Source: Leclercia adecarboxylata | GTDB lineage: Bacteria; Pseudomonadota; Gammaproteobacteria; Enterobacterales; Enterobacteriaceae | Direction: 5' to 3' | NCBI RefSeq assembly: GCF_006171285.1 | Contig: NZ_CP040889.1 | Span: 3,472,001 to 3,536,000, forward strand | DNA: 64,000 bases | Shown: one piece after another, positions 21,207 to 31,314 of the stretch | Numbering within the stretch: the first letter of the stretch is position 1 | Layout: the number at the start of each line of letters is the position of its first letter | The notes under the pieces: model-generated | What the model was told of the DNA's origin: nothing | Seen by the model: the letters and a program-made list of their open reading frames with translations, nothing else | Database searches by the model: none | Made by a program: the position numbers and the translations under genes

Positions 21207-22259
21207 ATGAATTATCAGAATGACGATTTACGTATTAAAGAGATCAACGAGTTATTACCTCCTGTAGCGCTCCTTGAGAAGTTTCCTGCCACCGAAAACG
21301 CCGCCAACACCGTTTCTCATGCCCGTAAAGCGATCCACAAGATCCTGAAAGGCAATGACGATCGTCTTCTGGTGGTGATCGGTCCGTGTTCCATTCACGA
21401 TCCTGCGGCGGCAAAAGAGTACGCGGCACGTCTGTTGACGCTGCGCGAAGCGCTGAAGGATGAGCTGGAAATTGTCATGCGCGTCTATTTTGAGAAGCCG
21501 CGTACCACCGTGGGCTGGAAAGGGCTGATCAACGATCCGCATATGGATGGCAGCTTCCAGATCAACGACGGCCTGCGCATCGCCCGTAAGCTGCTGCTGG
21601 ACATCAACGACAGCGGTCTGCCGGCGGCGGGTGAATTTCTTGATATGATCACCCCGCAGTACCTTGCCGACCTGATGAGCTGGGGTGCTATTGGCGCGCG
21701 TACCACCGAATCTCAGGTTCACCGCGAGCTGGCGTCAGGGCTCTCCTGCCCGGTTGGCTTCAAAAACGGCACCGATGGCACCATCAAAGTGGCTATCGAC
21801 GCCATTAACGCTGCCGGTGCGCCGCACTGCTTCCTCTCCGTCACCAAGTGGGGCCACTCCGCCATTGTGAATACCAGCGGGAATGGCGATTGCCATATCA
21901 TCCTGCGTGGCGGTAAAGAGCCTAACTACAGTGCGGTACACGTTGCCGAAGTGAAAGCGGGCCTGGATAAAGCCGGTCTGGCCGCGCAGGTGATGATCGA
22001 CTTCAGCCATGCCAACTCCAGCAAGCAGTTCAAGAAGCAGATGGACGTAGGCACCGACGTCTGCCAGCAGATTGCCGGCGGTGAGAAGGCGATTATCGGG
22101 GTGATGATTGAAAGCCACCTGGTGGAAGGCAATCAGAATCTGGAAGGCAGCGAGCCGCTGGTTTACGGTAAGAGCGTCACCGATGCCTGCATCGGCTGGG
22201 ACGATACCGAAACCGTGCTGCGCCAGCTGGCGAACGCGGTGAAAGCCCGTCGCGGATAA
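21207..22259 (+). CDS. aroG: Phe-sensitive DAHP synthase AroG
   Basis: 3-deoxy-7-phosphoheptulonate synthase of 350 aa, first step of the shikimate pathway (PEP + erythrose-4-phosphate). Family motifs include VIGPCSIHDPAAAKEYA, RVYFEKPRTTVGWKGLINDP and GKSVTDACIGWDDT. Start ATG 21207, with sequence MNYQNDDLRIKEI as in E. coli. Single-gene unit behind the TyrR-regulated promoter, convergent with gpmA. Confidence 0.98.
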   Translation: MNYQNDDLRIKEINELLPPVALLEKFPATENAANTVSHARKAIHKILKGNDDRLLVVIGPCSIHDPAAAKEYAARLLTLREALKDELEIVMRVYFEKPRTTVGWKGLINDPHMDGSFQINDGLRIARKLLLDINDSGLPAAGEFLDMITPQYLADLMSWGAIGARTTESQVHRELASGLSCPVGFKNGTDGTIKVAIDAINAAGAPHCFLSVTKWGHSAIVNTSGNGDCHIILRGGKEPNYSAVHVAEVKAGLDKAGLAAQVMIDFSHANSSKQFKKQMDVGTDVCQQIAGGEKAIIGVMIESHLVEGNQNLEGSEPLVYGKSVTDACIGWDDTETVLRQLANAVKARRG

Positions 22260-22326
22260 AAAAATGCCGGATAGTTATCCGGCATGCACTCTTTAAGGCC
22301 CGGTCATCACAACCGGGCTTTTTTAT
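22260..22326. terminator. Paired opposing terminators between aroG and gpmA
   Basis: Two hairpins. ATGCCGGATA/TATCCGGCAT at 22264-22285 has its T run only when read on the minus strand and so ends gpmA. GCCCGGT/ACCGGGC at 22298-22318 is followed by TTTTTT on the plus strand and ends aroG. Confidence 0.85.
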
Positions 22327-23078
22327 TACTTCGCTTTACCCTGGTTCGCGACCGCAGCGGCTTTTGCCGCGATCTCGTCAGCGTTACCCAGATAGTAGTG
22401 CTTAACAGGTTTGAAGTTCTCGTCGAACTCGTAAACCAGCGGCACGCCAGTTGGGATGTTCAGTTCGAGGATCTCGTCTTCGCCCATGTTGTCCAGGTAT
22501 TTCACCAGCGCACGCAGGGAGTTACCGTGAGCAGCGATGATCACGCGCTCACCGCTTTTCAGGCGTGGCAGAATGGTTTCGTTCCAGTAAGGCACAACGC
22601 GATCGATGGTCAGCGCCAGGCTTTCGGTGGTTGGCAGCTCAGCGTCGGTCAGGGATGCATAACGCGGATCGTGGCCCGGGAAACGCTCGTCATCTTTGGT
22701 CAGCTCTGGTGGAGTGATAGCAAAACCGCGACGCCACTGTTTAACCTGCTCGTCACCGTATTTTTCTGCGGTTTCGGCTTTGTTCAGACCCTGCAGCGCA
22801 CCGTAGTGACGCTCGTTCAGTTTCCAGGATTTCTCAACCGGCAGCCAGGCCTGATCCAGTTCGTCCAGCACGTTCCACAGAGTGTGGATGGCACGTTTCA
22901 GCACGGAGGTGTAAGCAAAATCGAAGGTGAAGCCTTCCTCTTTCAGCAGTTTGCCTGCTGCTTTCGCTTCGCCAACGCCTTTCTCGGACAGGTCAACATC
23001 ATACCAACCGGTAAAACGGTTTTCGTTGTTCCACTGGCTTTCGCCATGACGTACCAGAACCAGCTTAGTTACAGCCAT
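22326..23078 (-). CDS. gpmA: 2,3-bisphosphoglycerate-dependent phosphoglycerate mutase
   Basis: Glycolytic enzyme of 250 aa that interconverts 3- and 2-phosphoglycerate. The phospho-His is at position 11 in [13 protein letters not shown], and the second active-site His is in [13 protein letters not shown]. The open frame extends far upstream to 23369, but ATG 23078 has GGAGGAG in front and matches the conserved [12 protein letters not shown] start, so the 250-aa form is the gene. Confidence 0.97.
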   Translation of the reverse strand: MAVTKLVLVRHGESQWNNENRFTGWYDVDLSEKGVGEAKAAGKLLKEEGFTFDFAYTSVLKRAIHTLWNVLDELDQAWLPVEKSWKLNERHYGALQGLNKAETAEKYGDEQVKQWRRGFAITPPELTKDDERFPGHDPRYASLTDAELPTTESLALTIDRVVPYWNETILPRLKSGERVIIAAHGNSLRALVKYLDNMGEDEILELNIPTGVPLVYEFDENFKPVKHYYLGNADEIAAKAAAVANQGKAK

Positions 23079-23108
23079 ATTATACTCCTCCAGAACAAGC
23101 ATTATTTG

Positions 23109-23127
23109 AATGATAACAATTCTCATT
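23109..23127. promoter_or_regulatory. Fur-like box upstream of gpmA
   Basis: AATGATAACAATTCTCATT is an imperfect inverted repeat resembling the Fur box GATAATGATAATCATTATC. It lies about 30 bp before the gpmA start. Fur control of gpmA has been reported in E. coli. The assignment here is by similarity. Confidence 0.65.
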
Positions 23128-23257
23128 ATATTGCCGCGGTTATCCCGCGGGCAACGCTTAACCCTAACCATAGCGAAAATAGCGTCGGAGTGTAAGATGC
23201 TTGTGAATGAGGGGTTGTGATTTTGTCGGCGACTGGCGCTATTTTCAGCAAGATGGG

Positions 23258-23286
23258 TAAAAAAAAGCCCTCCTGCAGGAGGGCTC
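23258..23286 (-). terminator. Terminator of the gal operon
   Basis: Ten-bp palindrome AGCCCTCCTG/CAGGAGGGCT (23266-23285) followed on the minus strand by a run of eight T. It ends the galETKM transcript just after galM. Confidence 0.9.
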
Positions 23287-23290
23287 CGTT

Positions 23291-24331
23291 TTATCGTGCG
23301 ATAAAGTGATATTCCGTGACGCTGATATACTCTTCGCCCGGGCGCAGCACGCAGTCGGGCTGCGGCCAATCCGCGTGGTTCGGGCTGTCGGGTAAGAACT
23401 CGCTTTCCAGCGCCAGACCTTGCCAGACACGGTATTCCCCGTCTTCGCGCGCCGGGGTGCCCTCGAGGAAATTGCCGGAATAGAATTGCAGGGCAGGGGC
23501 GGTGGTGTAGACCGTCATCTGCAGCTTTTCATCGGCAGACCAGAGCTGTGCCGCAGGCTTGCTCAGGTCGCCCTCTGCATCCAGCAGGAAAGCATGATCG
23601 TAACCGTTCACTTTGCGCTGATCGTCATCCGCCAGGAAGTCCTGAGCGATGGCTTTGGTGGTGCGGAAATCAAAGCTGGTTCCGTCTACCGCTTTTAACC
23701 CCTCGTGCGGGATCCCCATCTCATCCACAGGCAGATAGCTTTGCGCCAGCAGTTGCAGGCGGTGCTGGCGCACGTCGCTGCAGTTACCGTCGAGGTTGAA
23801 ATACGCGTGGTTGGTCAGGTTGACCGGGCAGGGCTTATCGACGGTGGCGCGGTACTCAATGGCGATACGGTTATCAGCCGTTAAGCGGTAATGCACGGTC
23901 GCCGCGCAGTTGCCCGGAAAACCCTGATCGCCGTCCGGCGAGTCGAGGGCCAGCAGCGCTTCGCCGTCGTTCTGCTGCAGGATGCGCCAGCGACGTTTAT
24001 CAAATCCGTCCGGGCCGCCGTGCAGCTGGTTTTCGCCCTGGCTTGGCAGCAGGTCAAAGCGTACGCCGTCCAGCTCAAAGCGGCTTTTAGCGATACGGTT
24101 GGCATATCGGCCCACTGAGGCGCCAAGGAAGGCCGTTTGCTCAACGTACTGCTCAGGCGACGCGCAGCCGAGCAGGGTTTCACGCACGCTGCCGTCGGTC
24201 ATCGGGACACGGGCGGAGAGCAGCGTCGCGCCCCAGTCCATCAGGGTAACGACCATCCCTGCCTCGTTGCGCAGGGTGATCAGGCGATACGGCAGGCCGT
24301 CAGGGGCAAGAACAGGGGTTTCGTTTAGCAC
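23291..24331 (-). CDS. galM: Aldose 1-epimerase (galactose mutarotase) GalM
   Basis: 346 aa. Interconverts beta- and alpha-D-galactose, supplying GalK. Visible features are [15 protein letters not shown], the catalytic His in [13 protein letters not shown], and the catalytic Glu in [13 protein letters not shown]. It starts at GTG 24331, seven bases before the galK stop, so the two genes overlap. Last gene of galETKM. Confidence 0.97.
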   Translation of the reverse strand: MLNETPVLAPDGLPYRLITLRNEAGMVVTLMDWGATLLSARVPMTDGSVRETLLGCASPEQYVEQTAFLGASVGRYANRIAKSRFELDGVRFDLLPSQGENQLHGGPDGFDKRRWRILQQNDGEALLALDSPDGDQGFPGNCAATVHYRLTADNRIAIEYRATVDKPCPVNLTNHAYFNLDGNCSDVRQHRLQLLAQSYLPVDEMGIPHEGLKAVDGTSFDFRTTKAIAQDFLADDDQRKVNGYDHAFLLDAEGDLSKPAAQLWSADEKLQMTVYTTAPALQFYSGNFLEGTPAREDGEYRVWQGLALESEFLPDSPNHADWPQPDCVLRPGEEYISVTEYHFIAR

Positions 24332-25473
24332 TGGCCAGCTCCTTGTGAGGCATTGCAGACGTAGAAGGTCTCTTTGATACCGGTTTTGGCTTCATACTGT
24401 TGTTCAACGGCTTGCTGAACCACCGGCACCAGCTCTTCTGGCACCAGCGCCACCACGCAGCCGCCGAAGCCGCCGCCGGTCATACGCACGCCGCCCTGTT
24501 CGCCAATAGCCGCTTTCACAATCTCCACCAGGGTGTCGATCTGCGGCACGGTGATTTCGAAGTCATCGCGCATGGAGGCGTGCGACTGCGCCATCAACTC
24601 ACCCATCCGCAGCAGATCGCCTTTCTCCAGCGCCGACGCCGCTTCGACGGTGCGGGCGTTTTCGGTCAGGACGTGACGAACGCGTTTTGCCACCACCGGA
24701 TCCAGTTCGTGCGCCACTTTATTGAACTCGGTCAGCGAGACATCGCGCAGGGCGGACTGCTGGAAGAAACGCGCCCCGGTTTCGCACTGCTCGCGGCGGG
24801 TGTTGTACTCGCTGCCGACCAGGGTGCGTTTGAAGTTACTGTTGATAATGATCACCGCCACGCCTTTCGGCAGGGTGACCGCTTTGGTGCCCAGCGAGCG
24901 GCAGTCGATCAGCAGCGCGTGGCCTTTTTTGCCCAGCGCCGAAATCAGCTGATCCATGATCCCGCAGTTACAGCCGACGAACTGGTTCTCTGCTTCCTGG
25001 CCGTTAAGGGCGATCTGCGCGCCGTCCAGCGGCAGATGATACAGCTGCTGGAAGACGGTGCCGACGGCCACTTCCAGCGACGCGGACGAACTCAGACCCG
25101 CACCCTGGGGAACGTTGCCGCTGATCACCAGATCCGCACCGCCGAAGTTTTTGTTGCGCTTCTGCAGATGCTTCACCACGCCGCGAACGTAGTTAGACCA
25201 CTGCTGGCTGTCATGCTCAACAATCGGCGCATCGAGGGAGAATTCGTCGATCTGGTTGTCGTAGTCGGCGGCCATCACGCGCACCTTGCGGTCGTCGCGT
25301 TTCGCGCAGCTGATCACCGTCTGGTAATCAATGGCGCAGGGAAGGACAAAACCGTCGTTGTAATCGGTGTGTTCGCCGATCAGGTTAACGCGGCCTGGCG
25401 CCTGAATGGCGTGAGTGGCGGAATAACCAAATTTTTCAGCAAACAGGGCGTGGGTTTTATCTTTCAGACTCAT
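24325..25473 (-). CDS. galK: Galactokinase GalK
   Basis: GHMP-family kinase of 382 aa that phosphorylates alpha-D-galactose. The three signature motifs are [18 protein letters not shown] (about 27-44), the phosphate loop [13 protein letters not shown], and the C-terminal [17 protein letters not shown]. It lies 2 bp after galT and overlaps galM. In E. coli galK translation is also dampened by the sRNA Spot 42. Confidence 0.98.
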   Translation of the reverse strand: MSLKDKTHALFAEKFGYSATHAIQAPGRVNLIGEHTDYNDGFVLPCAIDYQTVISCAKRDDRKVRVMAADYDNQIDEFSLDAPIVEHDSQQWSNYVRGVVKHLQKRNKNFGGADLVISGNVPQGAGLSSSASLEVAVGTVFQQLYHLPLDGAQIALNGQEAENQFVGCNCGIMDQLISALGKKGHALLIDCRSLGTKAVTLPKGVAVIIINSNFKRTLVGSEYNTRREQCETGARFFQQSALRDVSLTEFNKVAHELDPVVAKRVRHVLTENARTVEAASALEKGDLLRMGELMAQSHASMRDDFEITVPQIDTLVEIVKAAIGEQGGVRMTGGGFGGCVVALVPEELVPVVQQAVEQQYEAKTGIKETFYVCNASQGAGQC

Positions 25474-25475
25474 TG

Positions 25476-26522
25476 TTATTCTCCGGATTCGCGAAAATGG
25501 ACATCACTCACTGCACGCAGACGCTCTGCGGCCTGTTCAGCCGTCAGGTCACGCTGGGTTTCTGCCAGCATTTCGTAGCCGACCATAAACTTACGCACGG
25601 TGGCGGAACGCAGCAGCGGCGGATAGAAGTGGGCGTGCAGCTGCCAGTGCTGATTCTCTTCGCCGTTAAACGGCGCGCCGTGCCAGCCCATGGAGTAGGG
25701 GAAGGAGCACTGGAACAGATTGTCATAGCGGCTGGTCAGCTTTTTCAGCGCCAGCGCCAGATCGCTGCGCTGGGCTTCGCTCAGATCGGTGATGCGCAGA
25801 ACGTGCGCTTTCGGCAGCAGCAGGGTCTCGAACGGCCAGGCTGCCCAGTAAGGCACCACCGCCAGCCAGTGCTCGGTCTCCACCACGGTGCGGCTGCCAT
25901 CAGCCAGCTCGCGCTGGACATAGTCCAGCAGCATCGGCGACTGCTGCTCGGCGAAATAGCTTTTTTGCAGGCGATCTTCCCGCTCCACTTCGTTCGGCAT
26001 GAAGCTGTTGGCCCACACCTGACCGTGAGGATGCGGGTTGGAGCAGCCCATCGCCGCGCCTTTATTCTCAAAGACCTGTACCCACGGATAGCGCTGTCCC
26101 AGCTCGGCGGTCTGCTCCTGCCAGGTTTTTACCACCTCGGTCAGGGCTTCTACGCTCAACTCCGGCAGGGTTTTGCTGTGATCCGGCGAGAAGCAGATCA
26201 CCCGGCTGGTGCCGCGCGCGCTTTCGCAGCGCAGCAGCGGGTCGTCGCTCTGCGGGGCGTCCGGCGTATCGGTCATCAGGGCGGCGAAGTCGTTGGTAAA
26301 GACGAAGGTGCCTTTGTAGTCAGGATTAATATCGCCCGTGACGCGGGTGTTGCCCGGACAGAGGAAGCAGTCCGGGTCGTGCTGAGGCAGCGTCTCCTGG
26401 GACGGCGTCTCCTGCGCCCCCTGCCAGGGGCGCTTGGCGCGATGCGGGGAGACCAGGATCCACTGCCCGGTTAACGGATTGAAGCGACGATGCGGGTGAT
26501 CGACGGGGTTAAATTGGGTCAT
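25476..26522 (-). CDS. galT: Galactose-1-phosphate uridylyltransferase GalT
   Basis: 348 aa. Exchanges UMP between UDP-glucose and galactose-1-phosphate. The catalytic motif HPHGQVW is in [16 protein letters not shown], the middle His of which is uridylylated in the family. Zn-site Cys are in [13 protein letters not shown]. It sits 9 bp after galE and 2 bp before galK. Confidence 0.98.
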   Translation of the reverse strand: MTQFNPVDHPHRRFNPLTGQWILVSPHRAKRPWQGAQETPSQETLPQHDPDCFLCPGNTRVTGDINPDYKGTFVFTNDFAALMTDTPDAPQSDDPLLRCESARGTSRVICFSPDHSKTLPELSVEALTEVVKTWQEQTAELGQRYPWVQVFENKGAAMGCSNPHPHGQVWANSFMPNEVEREDRLQKSYFAEQQSPMLLDYVQRELADGSRTVVETEHWLAVVPYWAAWPFETLLLPKAHVLRITDLSEAQRSDLALALKKLTSRYDNLFQCSFPYSMGWHGAPFNGEENQHWQLHAHFYPPLLRSATVRKFMVGYEMLAETQRDLTAEQAAERLRAVSDVHFRESGE

Positions 26523-26531
26523 GACAGATCC

Positions 26532-27548
26532 TTAGTCCGGATAACCCTGCGGGTGGCGAGACTGCCAGCGCCAGGTATCCTGTGCCATTTCGTCAAGCGT
26601 GCGGGTGACACGCCAGTTAAGCTCTTTATCAGCCTTCGATGCATCAGCCCAGTAGGCCGGCAGATCGCCGTCGCGACGCGGGGCGAAGTGATAGCTCACA
26701 GGCTTGCCGCAGGCCGCGCTGAAGGCATTGACCACATCCAGCACGCTGCTGCCGACGCCTGCGCCGAGGTTGTAGATATGGACGCCCGGTTTATCCGCCA
26801 GCTGCTGCATGGCGGCGACGTGGCCGTCGGCAAGATCCATCACGTGAATGTAGTCGCGAACGCCGGTGCCGTCCGGGGTAGGGTAGTCGTTGCCGAACAC
26901 CGCCAGTGAGTCACGACGACCTACCGCCACCTGGGCGATATACGGCATCAGATTGTTCGGAATACCCTGCGGATCTTCACCCATATCGCCTGACGGATGC
27001 GCGCCAACCGGGTTGAAATAACGCAGCAGGGCGATGCTCCACTCCGGCTGGGCTTTTTGCAGGTCGGCCAGGATCTGTTCCACCATCAGCTTGCTTTTGC
27101 CATACGGGCTTTGCGGGGTGCCGGTCGGGAAGCTTTCGGCGTATGGGATTTGCGGCTGGTCGCCATAAACGGTGGCGGAGGAGCTGAAGATCAGGTTTTT
27201 GACGCCCGCCGCGCGCATGGCGGAGACCAGACGCAGCGTGCCGTTGACGTTGTTATCGTAGTATTCCAGCGGCTTCGCCACGGATTCGCCCACGGCTTTT
27301 AGCCCGGCAAAGTGGATCACCGTATCAATGGCGTGATCGTGGAGGATCTCGGTCATCAGCGCTTCGTTACGAATATCGCCTTCGACAAAGGCAGGCTGTT
27401 TACCGGCCAGGCGTTCCATGACCGGCAGCACGCTGCGTTTACTGTTGCACAGGTTATCAAGGATGATGACGTCGTGGCCATTTTGCAGCAGTTGTACACA
27501 GGTATGACTTCCTATGTAACCGCTACCACCTGTTACCAGAACTCGCAT
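26532..27548 (-). CDS. galE: UDP-glucose 4-epimerase GalE
   Basis: Short-chain dehydrogenase-type epimerase of 338 aa. The NAD-binding motif VTGGSGYIGSHT is at residues 5-16, the catalytic Ser/Tyr/Lys lie in FSSSATVYGD and SPYGKSK, and the sugar-binding region has RYFNPVGAHPSG. The open frame goes on to 27689, but ATG 27548 is the conserved MRVLVTGGSG start and lies downstream of the gal promoter. The OI operator lies inside the first codons. Confidence 0.98.
   Translation of the reverse strand: MRVLVTGGSGYIGSHTCVQLLQNGHDVIILDNLCNSKRSVLPVMERLAGKQPAFVEGDIRNEALMTEILHDHAIDTVIHFAGLKAVGESVAKPLEYYDNNVNGTLRLVSAMRAAGVKNLIFSSSATVYGDQPQIPYAESFPTGTPQSPYGKSKLMVEQILADLQKAQPEWSIALLRYFNPVGAHPSGDMGEDPQGIPNNLMPYIAQVAVGRRDSLAVFGNDYPTPDGTGVRDYIHVMDLADGHVAAMQQLADKPGVHIYNLGAGVGSSVLDVVNAFSAACGKPVSYHFAPRRDGDLPAYWADASKADKELNWRVTRTLDEMAQDTWRWQSRHPQGYPD
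27514..27529. promoter_or_regulatory. Internal gal operator OI
   Basis: On the minus strand this reads GTGGTAGCGGTTACAT, matching the E. coli OI site for GalR/GalS. It lies within galE codons 7-12. With OE about 100 bp away it would allow repression by looping. Confidence 0.85.
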
Positions 27549-27585
27549 ATTTCGCTCCATTAGGCTTATGGTATGAGATAATCCT

Positions 27586-27642
27586 AGCATAACAGAGAGC
27601 AGTAAACTGTGACATGGGATAAAATAGTGGAATCGTTTACAC
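27586..27642 (-). promoter_or_regulatory. gal promoter with CRP site and external operator OE
   Basis: Minus-strand elements, in order of transcription: OE GTGTAAACGATTCCAC (27627-27642), identical to the E. coli operator; a CRP half-site (TGTGA at 27608-27612, site about 27603-27624); and the -10 TATGCT (27586-27591) of P1. The arrangement is the same as in E. coli galE. Confidence 0.85.
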
Positions 27643-27721
27643 TGCCCGTCACGCTGCCACTGTTGCGCTAAAAAAAGATTGTAAATCAAAGAGGCAGGTG
27701 AGGGGTGTTGCGGGTTGTCCG

Positions 27722-27745
27722 AAAAAGAGTGGGGGCGTGGCCCCC
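27722..27745 (-). terminator. Probable terminator of modEF
   Basis: GGGGGC/GCCCCC stem with a three-base loop, then ACTC and five T when read on the minus strand, 10 bp after the modF stop. The gap before the T run makes it less certain. Confidence 0.5.
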
Positions 27746-27754
27746 GGCACGCTA

Positions 27755-29224
27755 TCAGACAGGTCCAGTCTGGTAACGATAGCTGTCGCCCTCGGCGACA
27801 AACTCCAGTCGATGGGTGATACAGGCGGGGGCGTCTTCCGCATGGTGAGAGACGAACAGCAGCTGCGTTTCACCTTCACTGATAAGGACATCAACAAAGC
27901 GGCGAATCAATTGGCGGTTCAGCGGATCCAGCCCCTGCAACGGCTCGTCAAGGATCAGCAGCGTCGGGTGTTTCACCAGCGCACGCACAATCAGCGCCAG
28001 CCGCTGCTGGCCCCACGAAAGACTGCTGAACGGCGCGTCAGCCACCCGGTTATCCATTCCGAGAATATCCAGCCACTGCTGCGCCAGCTTGTGCTGCCGG
28101 TCAGACACCGCCTGGTAAATACCGATAGAGTCGAAATAGCCGGAGAGGATCACGTTGCGAACCGTGGTGCTCACGCGGTAGTCGAGATGCAGGCTGCTGC
28201 TGACATAACCAATATGTTTTTTGATATCCCAGATGGTTTCGCCGCTGCCGCGACGGCGGCCAAAGAGGGTTAAATCGTTGCTGTAACCCTGCGGGTGATC
28301 CCCGGTAATGAGGCTCAGCAGGGTGGATTTACCCGCACCGTTGGGGCCGACAATCTGCCAGTGTTCGCCGGGATTCACCGTCCAGCTTAAATGGTTGAGG
28401 ATCGGACGATCGTTATACGACACCACGCCGTCATTAAGCACAATCCGCGCTTCACCTTCGGGTAAACCGTGGCGCGCCGACGGGGCATCCGGTTCGGGCA
28501 GGGTGACGCCGTTGAGTTTTTCACTGTGCGCCAGCTGGGCAATCAGGGCCTGGTTCAGCAGGGCGGCTTTTTCACCTGACGCCGTCAGGGTGCAGTCGGC
28601 CAGCACGCCGGCGTTCTGGACAAAATCGGGGATCTCGTCAAAACGGTTGAGCACCAGCACCAGGGTATATCCCTGCTGATTGAGCGAGGCCAGCAGATCC
28701 GCCAGCTGCCCCCGGGACTTCACGTCGAGGCCATCAAAAGGTTCATCGAGGATCAGCAGGTCAGGCTCGGCCATCAGCGCCTGGCACAGCAGCGTTTTGC
28801 GGGTTTCGCCGGTGGAGAGGTATTTAAAGCGGCGGTCCAGCAGGTGGGTGATGGCGAACTGTTCCGCCAGCTGGCGGCAGCGGGCATCATCTTTCACCTC
28901 ATCCTGGATGATTTCGGCGGCCGTTCGGCCGGTATCCTCTTCATCGGGGCTGAGCATATCGGTGTTGTTACGCTGCCACTCGTCGCTGACCAGTTTCTGC
29001 AGCTGCTCGAAGGAGAGGCGGGTCACGCGGGTGAACGCGCTCTGGCGTTCGCCTTTCAGCAGCGTCAGTTCCCCGGCCAATGCCCGGGCGAGGGCCGATT
29101 TGCCGCTGCCGTTACTGCCCACGAACGCCCAGCTTTCACCGGCATTCAACGTAAAATCAGCGAGGGTAAGCGTACGCGTGTCGCTAAGACGAAACGTGCC
29201 TTGCGAAATTTGCAATGATGACAT
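27755..29224 (-). CDS. modF: Duplicated ABC ATPase ModF
   Basis: Cytoplasmic protein of 489 aa with two ABC ATPase domains. Walker A is GSNGSGKSALARA (domain 1) and GPNGAGKSTLLSL (domain 2). Walker B is LLILDEPFDGLD and LLILDEPLQGLD. The signatures deviate from LSGGQ (LSTGETRK and LSWGQQRL). It has no membrane segments. It is linked to molybdenum genes by its operon with modE, but its precise function is unsettled. Gap to modE 68 bp. Confidence 0.95.
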   Translation of the reverse strand: MSSLQISQGTFRLSDTRTLTLADFTLNAGESWAFVGSNGSGKSALARALAGELTLLKGERQSAFTRVTRLSFEQLQKLVSDEWQRNNTDMLSPDEEDTGRTAAEIIQDEVKDDARCRQLAEQFAITHLLDRRFKYLSTGETRKTLLCQALMAEPDLLILDEPFDGLDVKSRGQLADLLASLNQQGYTLVLVLNRFDEIPDFVQNAGVLADCTLTASGEKAALLNQALIAQLAHSEKLNGVTLPEPDAPSARHGLPEGEARIVLNDGVVSYNDRPILNHLSWTVNPGEHWQIVGPNGAGKSTLLSLITGDHPQGYSNDLTLFGRRRGSGETIWDIKKHIGYVSSSLHLDYRVSTTVRNVILSGYFDSIGIYQAVSDRQHKLAQQWLDILGMDNRVADAPFSSLSWGQQRLALIVRALVKHPTLLILDEPLQGLDPLNRQLIRRFVDVLISEGETQLLFVSHHAEDAPACITHRLEFVAEGDSYRYQTGPV

Positions 29225-29292
29225 GATTTATCCCGTTTTTTGCAGCAATATGCATCAGGGATAACTCAGTGTCGGCACGAATGTCAATGCGC

Positions 29293-30081
29293 TTAGCACA
29301 ACGTGGCGATAATCACCCGGTCGGCATTAAAATATGCGGTCGCCTCAGCACCTTCTTCTAAATCCCGGCTCTCGGCCAGCGGCACGGTGGCGCAGAGGGT
29401 CTGGCCGTCCGGCAGGGTCATCAGCACTTCACACTGCTCGTCGCCGCGATCGATATGGTTGATAACCCCCTGAAGCTGGTTATCCGCCTCTTTTGCAGCC
29501 TCAGGATCCAGAGTAATGTTCACCCACGGCGCTTTCAGCAGGACCAGCACCTCTTTGCCCTCGTCCAGCCCCAGACGCTTGCCGCTCTGGGCGGTGATGG
29601 CCACTTTCAGGCGGGTAGAGCCATCGGCGAGCAGGATGTCCACATGCTGCTGCACCTGGTCGTTATCCCGGGCGGTGACCGTGCCAAACCACTGGTTACG
29701 GGCGCTGGTTTGCAGAGAGAAACGCGAGATGGCGCCGAGCAGGCTGTCCAGCGGCAGGGCGTCGTCGTCGCTTAAGACATTGAAGGCTTTCTGCTGGATC
29801 TGCGCCAGCAGATCATAGAGCTGGATCAGGCGTTGCCCGTAGCGCGTCAGGATCGCACCGCCGCCGCCTTTGCCGCCGGTGGCACGATCGACCAGAGTCT
29901 GTTCGCTCAGGGTGTTCATCTCGTTGATGGCATCCCACGCGCTTTTATAGCTGATACCGGCATTCTTTGCCCCCTGGCTGATGGAGCCGGTTTGCTCAAT
30001 CTGTTTGAGCAGGGCAATGCGGCGGGGATCGGCGAACAGCTTTTGCGAAAGGCGTAGGGTGAGGAGAATTTCGGCCTGCAT
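29293..30081 (-). CDS. modE: Molybdate-responsive regulator ModE
   Basis: 262 aa. The N-terminal winged helix DNA-binding domain (about 1-110) includes [22 protein letters not shown]. Two Mop-type molybdate-binding domains follow (about 125-190 and 195-260), with [10 protein letters not shown]. Molybdate-bound ModE represses modABC and activates moaA in E. coli, and matching boxes for both are present in this window. Divergent from acrZ. Confidence 0.97.
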   Translation of the reverse strand: MQAEILLTLRLSQKLFADPRRIALLKQIEQTGSISQGAKNAGISYKSAWDAINEMNTLSEQTLVDRATGGKGGGGAILTRYGQRLIQLYDLLAQIQQKAFNVLSDDDALPLDSLLGAISRFSLQTSARNQWFGTVTARDNDQVQQHVDILLADGSTRLKVAITAQSGKRLGLDEGKEVLVLLKAPWVNITLDPEAAKEADNQLQGVINHIDRGDEQCEVLMTLPDGQTLCATVPLAESRDLEEGAEATAYFNADRVIIATLC

Positions 30082-30208
30082 AACAATGTCCTGGCAAAAG
30101 GGATATTGTGACGTAATTCGTTACATGCGCAAACTGTACCGCACAAAAGGGGATGTAATTCTCGCTTTTCCGGTTAGAATAAGGCATTCACATTGTCTGG
30201 AGAAAGCC

Positions 30209-30358
30209 ATGTTAGAGTTGCTGAAAAGTCTGGTATTCGCCGTGATCATGGTCCCAGTGGTGATGGCTATCATCCTCGGTGCCATCTACGGCCTGGGTGA
30301 GGTGTTTAACATCTTTTCCAATATCGGCCACAGAAAACAGCCGAAAAAGCAGCATTAA
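30209..30358 (+). CDS. acrZ: AcrAB-TolC accessory peptide AcrZ
   Basis: A 49-aa single-helix membrane protein ([20 protein letters not shown]...) with a charged tail HRKQPKKQH. In E. coli it binds AcrB and tunes drug-efflux specificity. The start follows TCTGGAGAAAGCC. The C-terminal tail differs from E. coli but length and helix are conserved. Confidence 0.95.
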   Translation: MLELLKSLVFAVIMVPVVMAIILGAIYGLGEVFNIFSNIGHRKQPKKQH

Positions 30359-30366
30359 TTTTCTTT

Positions 30367-30395
30367 AAAAACGCCCGGTTCTACCGGGCGTTTTG
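30367..30395 (+). terminator. Terminator of acrZ
   Basis: Stem ACGCCCGG/CCGGGCGT (30371-30378 and 30384-30391), flanked by AAAA and TTTT. Confidence 0.85.
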
Positions 30396-30491
30396 CTCTC
30401 AAGTTTCCCCCTTCTTCGCCGATATTATTTTCGGTGCAAAATTGATTTACTCCCTGATCGGTAGGATTTAACGCTGGGAAAACCCTACGGT

Positions 30492-30520
30492 TATCGTTAT
30501 ATTTCAATTTATATAACGAC
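30492..30520. promoter_or_regulatory. ModE box of modABC
   Basis: Inverted arms ATCGTTATAT and TATATAACGA, spaced by 7 bp, match the ModE recognition pattern. The site is 18 bp before the modA start, overlapping the promoter, which fits repression by ModE-molybdate. Confidence 0.85.
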
Positions 30521-30537
30521 ACTCAAAGGAGTTAACG

Positions 30538-31314
30538 ATGACACGTACAGGCTTACGCTTTATTGCCGGGGCAACACTGACCCTCTCCCTGACCGGGCAT
30601 GCGCTGGCAGATGAAGGCAAAATCACGGTATTTGCGGCAGCGTCTTTGACCAACGCGATGCAGGATATTGCCACAGCGTATAAAAAGGAGAAAAACGTCG
30701 ACGTCGTGTCGTCATTTGCCTCTTCCTCTACGCTGGCACGTCAGATTGAAGCGGGTGCCCCTGCCGACCTGTTTATCTCTGCCGATCAGAAGTGGATGGA
30801 TTATGCGGCAGAGAAGAAAGCGATTGATACGGCCAGCCGTGAAACCCTGCTGGGCAACAGCCTGGTGGTGGTAGCGCCAAAATCCAGCGTGCAGGGCGAC
30901 ATCACCATCAACAAAGAGACCAACTGGACCAGCCTGCTGAAAGAGGGACGTCTGGCGGTGGGCGACCCCGATCACGTTCCGGCGGGCATTTATGCTAAAG
31001 AAGCGCTGCAGAAGCTGGGGGCCTGGGAGACGCTGTCGCTAAAACTGGCGCCGGCAGAAGATGTGCGCGGCGCGCTGGCGCTGGTTGAGCGCAATGAAGC
31101 GCCGCTGGGAATTGTTTACGGCTCTGATGCCGTTGCCGGTAAAGGCGTGAAGGTCGTGGGTACCTTCCCTGAAGACTCGCATAAGAAAGTGGAATATCCT
31201 GTGGCCATCATTGATGGACATAAAAACGCAACCGTCAGCGCCTTTTACGATTATCTGAAAGGGCCGCAGGCGTCTGCCATCTTTAAACGTTACGGATTTA
31301 CGACTCACGAATGA
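30538..31314 (+). CDS. modA: Molybdate-binding periplasmic protein ModA
   Basis: 258 aa with a signal peptide (about 1-24, ending GHALA). Binding-pocket motifs include FAAASLTNAMQDIA, SFASSSTLARQIEAGAPADLFISAD and VGDPDHVPAGIYAKEAL. It captures molybdate (and tungstate) for ModBC. The start follows AAAGGAG directly after the ModE box. The end overlaps modB by four bases (ATGA). Confidence 0.97.
   Translation: MTRTGLRFIAGATLTLSLTGHALADEGKITVFAAASLTNAMQDIATAYKKEKNVDVVSSFASSSTLARQIEAGAPADLFISADQKWMDYAAEKKAIDTASRETLLGNSLVVVAPKSSVQGDITINKETNWTSLLKEGRLAVGDPDHVPAGIYAKEALQKLGAWETLSLKLAPAEDVRGALALVERNEAPLGIVYGSDAVAGKGVKVVGTFPEDSHKKVEYPVAIIDGHKNATVSAFYDYLKGPQASAIFKRYGFTTHE

Noticed and set aside
22284..23195. 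303-codon plus-strand open frame over gpmA
   Set aside because: Antisense to gpmA and starts inside the aroG terminator region.
24400..25578. 392-codon plus-strand open frame opposite galK
   Set aside because: It lies entirely antisense to galK, has no ribosome site, and its composition (Arg/His/Gln/Val rich) is that of a shadow frame in GC-rich DNA.
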